DNA of 64,000 nt. Source: Nocardia exalbida NBRC 100660 (GTDB lineage: Bacteria; Actinomycetota; Actinomycetes; Mycobacteriales; Mycobacteriaceae). Where the stretch lies: assembly GCF_000308575.1 (NCBI RefSeq), contig NZ_BAFZ01000032.1, positions 62,001 to 126,000 on the forward strand, given 5' to 3'. Shown here in pieces: positions 60,305-64,000 of the stretch. Each line of letters opens with the position of its first letter. Positions within the stretch are counted from its first letter, which is position 1. A program made the position numbers and the translations under genes. The notes under the pieces were generated by a model that had not been told where the DNA came from, searched no databases, and saw only the letters and a list, made by a program, of their open reading frames with translations.

Positions 60305-61231
60305 TCAGCCGGGTGCGTCGGCGGATCGGGTGAGTGCGACGTAGAGCCAATGATGCGCGGCGCCGACGGTAGGGGTGTGGGTGATCCGGTCGGTGAGGTG
60401 CCAGTAACGGTGGATGCGGTGATCGGTGTCGGTTGCGCCACTGAGCAGTTCGTGGCGGAACTGTGGTGTGTCGCGGGTGCCGCGAGCGGCGGCGTGGGCG
60501 TCGACGAACTGGTCGAGTTCGGGGCCGGGCCGAGGCGGCTGGTGGGTGAGCAGCCGGTGACCGGCGGCCTGGCATGCCTGAGCGACCCCGGTGAGGAGTT
60601 CACGCCGGTGGCGGATGACGGTCCGGTTCGATCGCCAGAACTGGCGTGACATAGCGACGTGGAGCGCGGGATCGGCGGTGAGAGAGACCAGTTCGGCGTA
60701 GGCGGCGATGTGGTGGGCAGGGGGGTCGTCCGGTAGGCCGGGCACGTTCATCGCGACGAACTCGTCGAGCAGACCCGGTGGAATGGGAGTGAGTACGCGT
60801 CGCCAGAACGCCACGATCGCGTCGTGTGTGCGGTGGCGGTCCTGGACCGCGGCCAGTGCTTCCAAGCGAGCGGCCCGCTGGGTTGACGGGGCATCTTCGA
60901 CAGCCCGCAACGAGGCACGCCGCCAGGTCAACGCGGCCAGTTCGGTATCCAGCGCACGACGTTCGGCGGCGACCGTGTCGGCGAGGGAGACGGTGCCCGC
61001 GAGTACGTCCGCTATCGCGGTCAAAGAGACGCCGAGCGCGCGCAGCCTGCGCACCAACAGCAGACGATCGACCGCGGTGCCGCGATCGAAGATCCGGTGC
61101 CCGCCGGTGGTGCGGTGCGAATCCAAGATCCCGTGATCGCAATAGAAGCGGATCGTCCGGACCGGCACGGCGGTCAGCCGTGACAACTCCCCGATGCTCA
61201 CCGAGCCGGTATGTCGTGTGTCGTCGGTCAC
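60305..61231 (-). CDS. MerR family transcriptional regulator
   Basis: A 308-residue MerR protein with N-terminal helix-turn-helix and wing (VSIGELSRLTAVPVRTIRFYCDHGIL, TTGGHRIFD) and a long C-terminal effector domain of about 200 residues without a metal-binding Cys pattern, so a drug or organic ligand is likely. GTG at 61231 is the best start; GGAGG lies 11 bases upstream. It is divergent from a maleylpyruvate isomerase-fold gene, and a perfect 16-base palindrome lies between, typical of MerR sites in overlong promoter spacers. Confidence 0.88.
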   Translation of the reverse strand: MTDDTRHTGSVSIGELSRLTAVPVRTIRFYCDHGILDSHRTTGGHRIFDRGTAVDRLLLVRRLRALGVSLTAIADVLAGTVSLADTVAAERRALDTELAALTWRRASLRAVEDAPSTQRAARLEALAAVQDRHRTHDAIVAFWRRVLTPIPPGLLDEFVAMNVPGLPDDPPAHHIAAYAELVSLTADPALHVAMSRQFWRSNRTVIRHRRELLTGVAQACQAAGHRLLTHQPPRPGPELDQFVDAHAAARGTRDTPQFRHELLSGATDTDHRIHRYWHLTDRITHTPTVGAAHHWLYVALTRSADAPG

Positions 61232-61243
61232 GATTGCTGGAAC

Positions 61244-61259
61244 CTCCACCCGGGTGGAG
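61244..61259. promoter_or_regulatory. MerR operator CTCCACCCGGGTGGAG
   Basis: A perfect 16-base palindrome 13 bases upstream of the merR GTG. TACCGT at 61264-61269 could be the -10 box of the divergent promoter. Position between two divergent starts and symmetry fit a MerR site. Confidence 0.72.
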
Positions 61260-61302
61260 TTCCTACCGTACTGGAACACCCCCGCTGAGAAGGAGCACGC
61301 TG

Positions 61303-61944
61303 ATGACCGGTAGCGCGACGATGACCACCGACCAGATGTGGCGAGCGGTCGCCGCTGAACGGGCGAGTTTGATCGAACTGCTGGAGACTCTGCCGGAGCC
61401 CGACTGGAACCACGGTTCCCTGTGCGAGGGCTGGCGGGTCCGTGATGTCGTCGCCCACATCGTGCTCTCCGCGAACCCCGGCATCGGCTGGATTCTGGTC
61501 AACGTGCTCCGCGCCCGCGGCAACTTCGACCGCGCCATCCGGGAGACCGCGATCCGTCTCGCCGACCGCACCACGCCGACCCAGTTGCTCGTCGCCCTGC
61601 GCGAGGGAATCGCGCTGCGCTCGACGCCGATCGGCACCACCGCCGCCGATCGACTGATGGACCTGCTGGTACACGGCCAGGACATCGCGGTGCCCCTCGG
61701 CATCACCCGGCAGATGCCCGTCGATGCCGCGCGATCGGCTCTCGAAAGAATCTGGGCCACGAATGGATTCCGATCCCGCGAGCTGTCCCGGTATCACCTC
61801 GTCGCCACCGACACCGGTTGGGCCGTCGGCTCGGGACCTCTCGTCGAAGGCCCGGCCGCCGCACTGCTCCTGCTGGTCACCGGGCGCCGCGCCGGGCAGG
61901 AACACCTCACGGGCGAGGGCGTCCCGCGACTGAACCTCCAGTAG
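61303..61944 (+). CDS. Maleylpyruvate isomerase-fold protein (DinB-like, TIGR03083 type)
   Basis: A 213-residue protein of the mycothiol-dependent maleylpyruvate isomerase / DinB four-helix family. The N-terminal domain has LLETLPEPDWNHGSLCEGWRVRDVVAHIVLS, with metal-binding His, and a second His in LLVHGQDIAVPL; the C-terminal part is an SCP2-like domain (VGSGPLVEGPAAALLLLVTGR). Members often use mycothiol to detoxify compounds. AAGGAG lies seven bases before ATG. It is probably activated by the divergent MerR regulator. Confidence 0.87.
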   Translation: MTGSATMTTDQMWRAVAAERASLIELLETLPEPDWNHGSLCEGWRVRDVVAHIVLSANPGIGWILVNVLRARGNFDRAIRETAIRLADRTTPTQLLVALREGIALRSTPIGTTAADRLMDLLVHGQDIAVPLGITRQMPVDAARSALERIWATNGFRSRELSRYHLVATDTGWAVGSGPLVEGPAAALLLLVTGRRAGQEHLTGEGVPRLNLQ

Positions 61945-62020
61945 CCGACGAGAATTCGGAGTTCGTGTCGGTGCCTCGTGCCACACTGACGGCGTAGTCA
62001 CCTGGCCAGAGGAGAACGCA

Positions 62021-62200
62021 GTGGCCACCATTGATGACCGCCCCACGGTGCGACTGGTCGCCCATTGCCGTCGCTGTCACGGGTGGCTCCTGTCGCCGCA
62101 ATCGGTCGCCCAGGGAATCGGACCGACTTGCGCCGCCCGGGAGCGCGCCGAGTCCGCGCGGAATCCGGCAGAACTGACATTGTTCGAGGTCGCGGCGTGA
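62021..62200 (+). CDS. Small zinc-finger-like protein (DUF6011 type)
   Basis: A 59-residue protein. HCRRCHGWLLSPQSVAQGIG followed by PTC has the CxxC...GiGPxC pattern of DUF6011, a small probable zinc-binding domain found in actinobacteria and their phages. GTG at 62021 has AGAGGAG with six bases of spacing, a strong start signal. It sits 76 bases after the isomerase-fold gene. Function unknown. Confidence 0.75.
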   Translation: MATIDDRPTVRLVAHCRRCHGWLLSPQSVAQGIGPTCAARERAESARNPAELTLFEVAA

Positions 62201-62321
62201 GTGCGACGCGGTCGCCGGTCGGCAGGCTCGGCTGATCGGTCCACGGGTCAGGTGCGCATGACGGCGGCCGCGATCGCAACCGCTGCACCGGTGGCCGTCT
62301 CGCGCCGGTGTTCCAGGCGGG

Positions 62322-62963
62322 TCATCCGCCTCGGCGCATCAGCAGATGGCCCCGGCGGAACCGCTCGTTCTCGCACGGTTCACGCAGCATCCGGCCGATT
62401 TCGATGAATCCGGCGGCGCGGGCCAGCCTCGCGAGGTCGTCGATCGGCCACCGGTAGGCCGCCGTCACTTTGTGGTCGAACACCGTCACCGGCTCGTTCT
62501 CCGATTCGAAGAACGCGAGCAATAGGTGTCCACCAGCGGCGAGCACCCGATGGAACTCGGCGAAGTACGAGGGGATGACCTGCGGCGGGGCGTGGATGAC
62601 CGAGTACCACGACACGATGCCGCGCAGCTCGCCGTCACCCAGGTCCAAGGCGTCCATGGAACCGACCTCGAACCGCAACTGCGGGTATGTCTCGCGGGCG
62701 AGCTCGATCATCACCGGTGACACGTCGACCCCGAAGACGTCCAGTCCCAGGTCTCGCAGGTGCGCGGTCACAGGCCCGGGGCCGCACCCGAGTTCGGCGA
62801 CGAGTCCGGGATCAGCGCTCCGCGTGACTTCGGCGAACGCGGCGAGCACCGCGCGATCCAGTGCGATGGCCTCGAGATCGTCGCGGGGGAGTTCGGCATA
62901 GCGGACGGCGACGGCATCGTAGGCATCTGCCGTCGCGCGAAGGTGCGAGGAGGGTTCGATCAC
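62322..62963 (-). CDS. Class I SAM-dependent methyltransferase
   Basis: A 213-residue methyltransferase with opening TADAYDAVAVRYAELPRDDLE, motif I VAELGCGPGPVTAHL near residue 55, acidic loop FGVDVSPVMIELA and LLLAFFESE in the later strand. The frame is open beyond the start. GTG at 62963 is chosen; TAGTGT lies eight bases upstream like a -10 box of a leaderless messenger, and GTG at 62975 is the alternative. Substrate unknown; many close homologues in actinomycetes are uncharacterised. Confidence 0.85.
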   Translation of the reverse strand: MIEPSSHLRATADAYDAVAVRYAELPRDDLEAIALDRAVLAAFAEVTRSADPGLVAELGCGPGPVTAHLRDLGLDVFGVDVSPVMIELARETYPQLRFEVGSMDALDLGDGELRGIVSWYSVIHAPPQVIPSYFAEFHRVLAAGGHLLLAFFESENEPVTVFDHKVTAAYRWPIDDLARLARAAGFIEIGRMLREPCENERFRRGHLLMRRGG

Positions 62964-63208
62964 AAGCAAGCACACTAGGGCCTCCGAACTCCACGGCTGT
63001 AAATAGGACACCAACTCCTCTGTCTCACAACGTGATTCGAGCACGGTCGCGCCCCAGGCCAGATATCCGCAACCTCGGCTCCGCCCTGCAACGGCGAATC
63101 GCTCCCGGCCTGTGGACCACTTCGAATCCGTTGTCTCGCCCCGGTCCGGAACCCCGACTCGTGACATAGCAATTGTCGGTCGGAGTTCCGGCGCGGGGCT
63201 CTCGACGT

Positions 63209-63505
63209 TCACCCAGTGGAGGCGGCGACGAGTTTGCGGATGATCATCGGCTCGGCGAGCACGAATTCGAGCACCTGCTCCACGTGCCGGAAGTGCGCGG
63301 TCGTGAAGTGTTCGTCGAGGGCCTGCGTGCTGGTCCACTCCTCGACGATCACCATTCGGCCGGAGTGGTTCGGGTCGAGGTAGGGCCGGTAATCCAGGCA
63401 GCCGGGCTCCTCCAGCGAAGGCTCGATCATCGCCTCCAGCGCGGTGCGGAGGCGATCCTCTTGCCCGGGCGCGGCCAGGCACTCGGCGATGACGGTCAGC
63501 GACAT
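63209..63505 (-). CDS. Antibiotic biosynthesis monooxygenase (ABM) domain protein
   Basis: A 98-residue ferredoxin-like ABM protein, probably a quinol monooxygenase of the YgiN type. MSLTVIAECLAAPGQEDRLR, EEPGCLDYRPYLDPNHSG and VIVEEWTSTQALDEHFTTAHF are the family landmarks, with His in the expected places. AGGAG lies six bases before ATG at 63505. The aldo/keto reductase gene ends 25 bases upstream on the same strand, so the two are cotranscribed. Probably protects against quinones or modifies an aromatic compound. Confidence 0.9.
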   Translation of the reverse strand: MSLTVIAECLAAPGQEDRLRTALEAMIEPSLEEPGCLDYRPYLDPNHSGRMVIVEEWTSTQALDEHFTTAHFRHVEQVLEFVLAEPMIIRKLVAASTG

Positions 63506-63530
63506 GGTGATCTCCTGTGCGGTAGAGGTT

Positions 63531-64000
63531 TCACGGCCGAGCGGGACCGGTGCCCGCGCCGGAGGAGGTGATCGCGGCGGCGATCTCGGCCAGGTCCGAC
63601 GGCGTCAACGCAACCGACTCCGCGCCGATCCAGCCGTCGACCTGGTCGGACGTGCGTGCGCCGACGATGGCTCCGGTGATACCGGGCCAGGCCAGCACCC
63701 AGGCGATGGCCACCTCGGCGACGGTGGCGCCGTGCCGTGCGGCGATGGGGCGCAGCGCGTCCGCCAACTGGAGGTTGGCGGACAGGCCGGTGGTGAAGTC
63801 GTGGTGGGCCCTCCGCCAGTCCTCGGCGGGCAGCCCGGCCACCCGCTCTGCGGAAAAGGCCCCGGTGAGCAGGCCGGATTGCAGCGGCGAGTAGACGATT
63901 ACACCGGTCTCGTGCGCGCGTGCCCAGGCGATCTCGGCGGCGGACGACCGGTTGATCGCCGAGAACGGCGGCTGGATGACGTCGACGTGAGCGATCTGCT
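63531..64000 (-). CDS. Aldo/keto reductase, 5' end outside window
   Basis: The C-terminal part (about 155 residues) of an NADPH-dependent aldo/keto reductase. The frame runs to the window edge: VIQPPFSAINRSSAAEIAWA, then VIVYSPLQSGLLTG, a signature of the Tas/YajO-type branch, and IVGARTSDQVDGWI, the cofactor-binding end. Catalytic Tyr/Lys are in the missing part. It is first in an operon with the ABM monooxygenase, suggesting reductive and oxidative handling of a quinone or aldehyde. Confidence 0.88.
   Translation of the reverse strand, partial: QIAHVDVIQPPFSAINRSSAAEIAWARAHETGVIVYSPLQSGLLTGAFSAERVAGLPAEDWRRAHHDFTTGLSANLQLADALRPIAARHGATVAEVAIAWVLAWPGITGAIVGARTSDQVDGWIGAESVALTPSDLAEIAAAITSSGAGTGPARP

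Noticed and set aside
1..64000. Mobile elements, CRISPR arrays, tRNA or rRNA genes
   Set aside because: No transposase or integrase frames, no regularly spaced repeats and no recognisable tRNA or rRNA sequence were found by eye; a short tRNA could still have been missed without a search tool.

Overview
The window is high-GC chromosomal DNA from a mycolic-acid actinomycete, most likely a Nocardia or close relative. The evidence is a PapA5-type acyltransferase, a lipoprotein L,D-transpeptidase that matches mycobacterial LdtMt2 down to catalytic Cys354, an Rv3235-type protein, a mycothiol-type maleylpyruvate isomerase fold, a cutinase, many acyl-CoA enzymes, frequent GTG starts and short or leaderless leaders. 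I found no rRNA, tRNA, transposase, phage or CRISPR sequence. The genus is inferred from gene content only.

Layout. 1-2.1 kb: end of a sugar ABC permease and a ROK repressor. 2.1-9 kb: PapA-like acyltransferase, a TetR-regulated crotonase, a flavin amine oxidase, a universal stress protein, two overlapping crcB fluoride channel genes and a zinc/cadmium-type CDF exporter. 9.1-15.1 kb: amidase, a FUSC-SRPBCC in-frame fusion, a broken SDR gene, a P450 and an HxlR regulator. 15.5-20.5 kb: LdtMt2-like transpeptidase, then DUF6285 / APH-like kinase / acyl-CoA dehydrogenase, a three-gene set resembling the LvaB-LvaA-LvaC module for 4-hydroxyacyl-CoA, then a methyltransferase. 20.5-26.4 kb: glycerol locus, glpD and glpK on one side of an IclR regulator and a second glpK on the other. 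26.4-33.1 kb: DUF72, YceI, an LLM monooxygenase with its FMN reductase, a membrane esterase, an Rv3235-type protein and a MarR/DODA divergon.

33.1-42.7 kb: cutinase, a TetR/crotonase divergon, an EmrB-type exporter carrying three beta-sandwich repeats at its C-terminus with its MarR regulator, an APH(3'')-type kinase, YbjQ and a secreted lipase. 42.7-45.7 kb: a second kinase / acyl-CoA dehydrogenase pair controlled by a divergent TetR with two copies of one operator. 46-51.4 kb: a DUF2637/SpdB-like membrane protein, a clpP pair in which the second subunit has lost its catalytic serine, a PopR/ClgR-type regulator with a C-terminal LAA tag, and ilvD. 51.4-64 kb: three consecutive alpha/beta hydrolases, a GlxA-type AraC regulator, TetR and XRE regulators, an SDR, a soluble kinase with HLD and DFD motifs, a MerR/maleylpyruvate isomerase divergon, a small DUF6011 protein, a methyltransferase, an ABM monooxygenase and the end of an aldo/keto reductase.

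Common themes are acyl-CoA and lipid turnover, small local divergons with well preserved palindromic operators, and resistance or export functions. The strongest candidates for unusual biology are the Ser-less ClpP subunit beside its own regulator, the Lva-like module and its second, smaller version, the exporter with appended beta-sandwich domains, and the FUSC-SRPBCC fusion followed by a decayed SDR.
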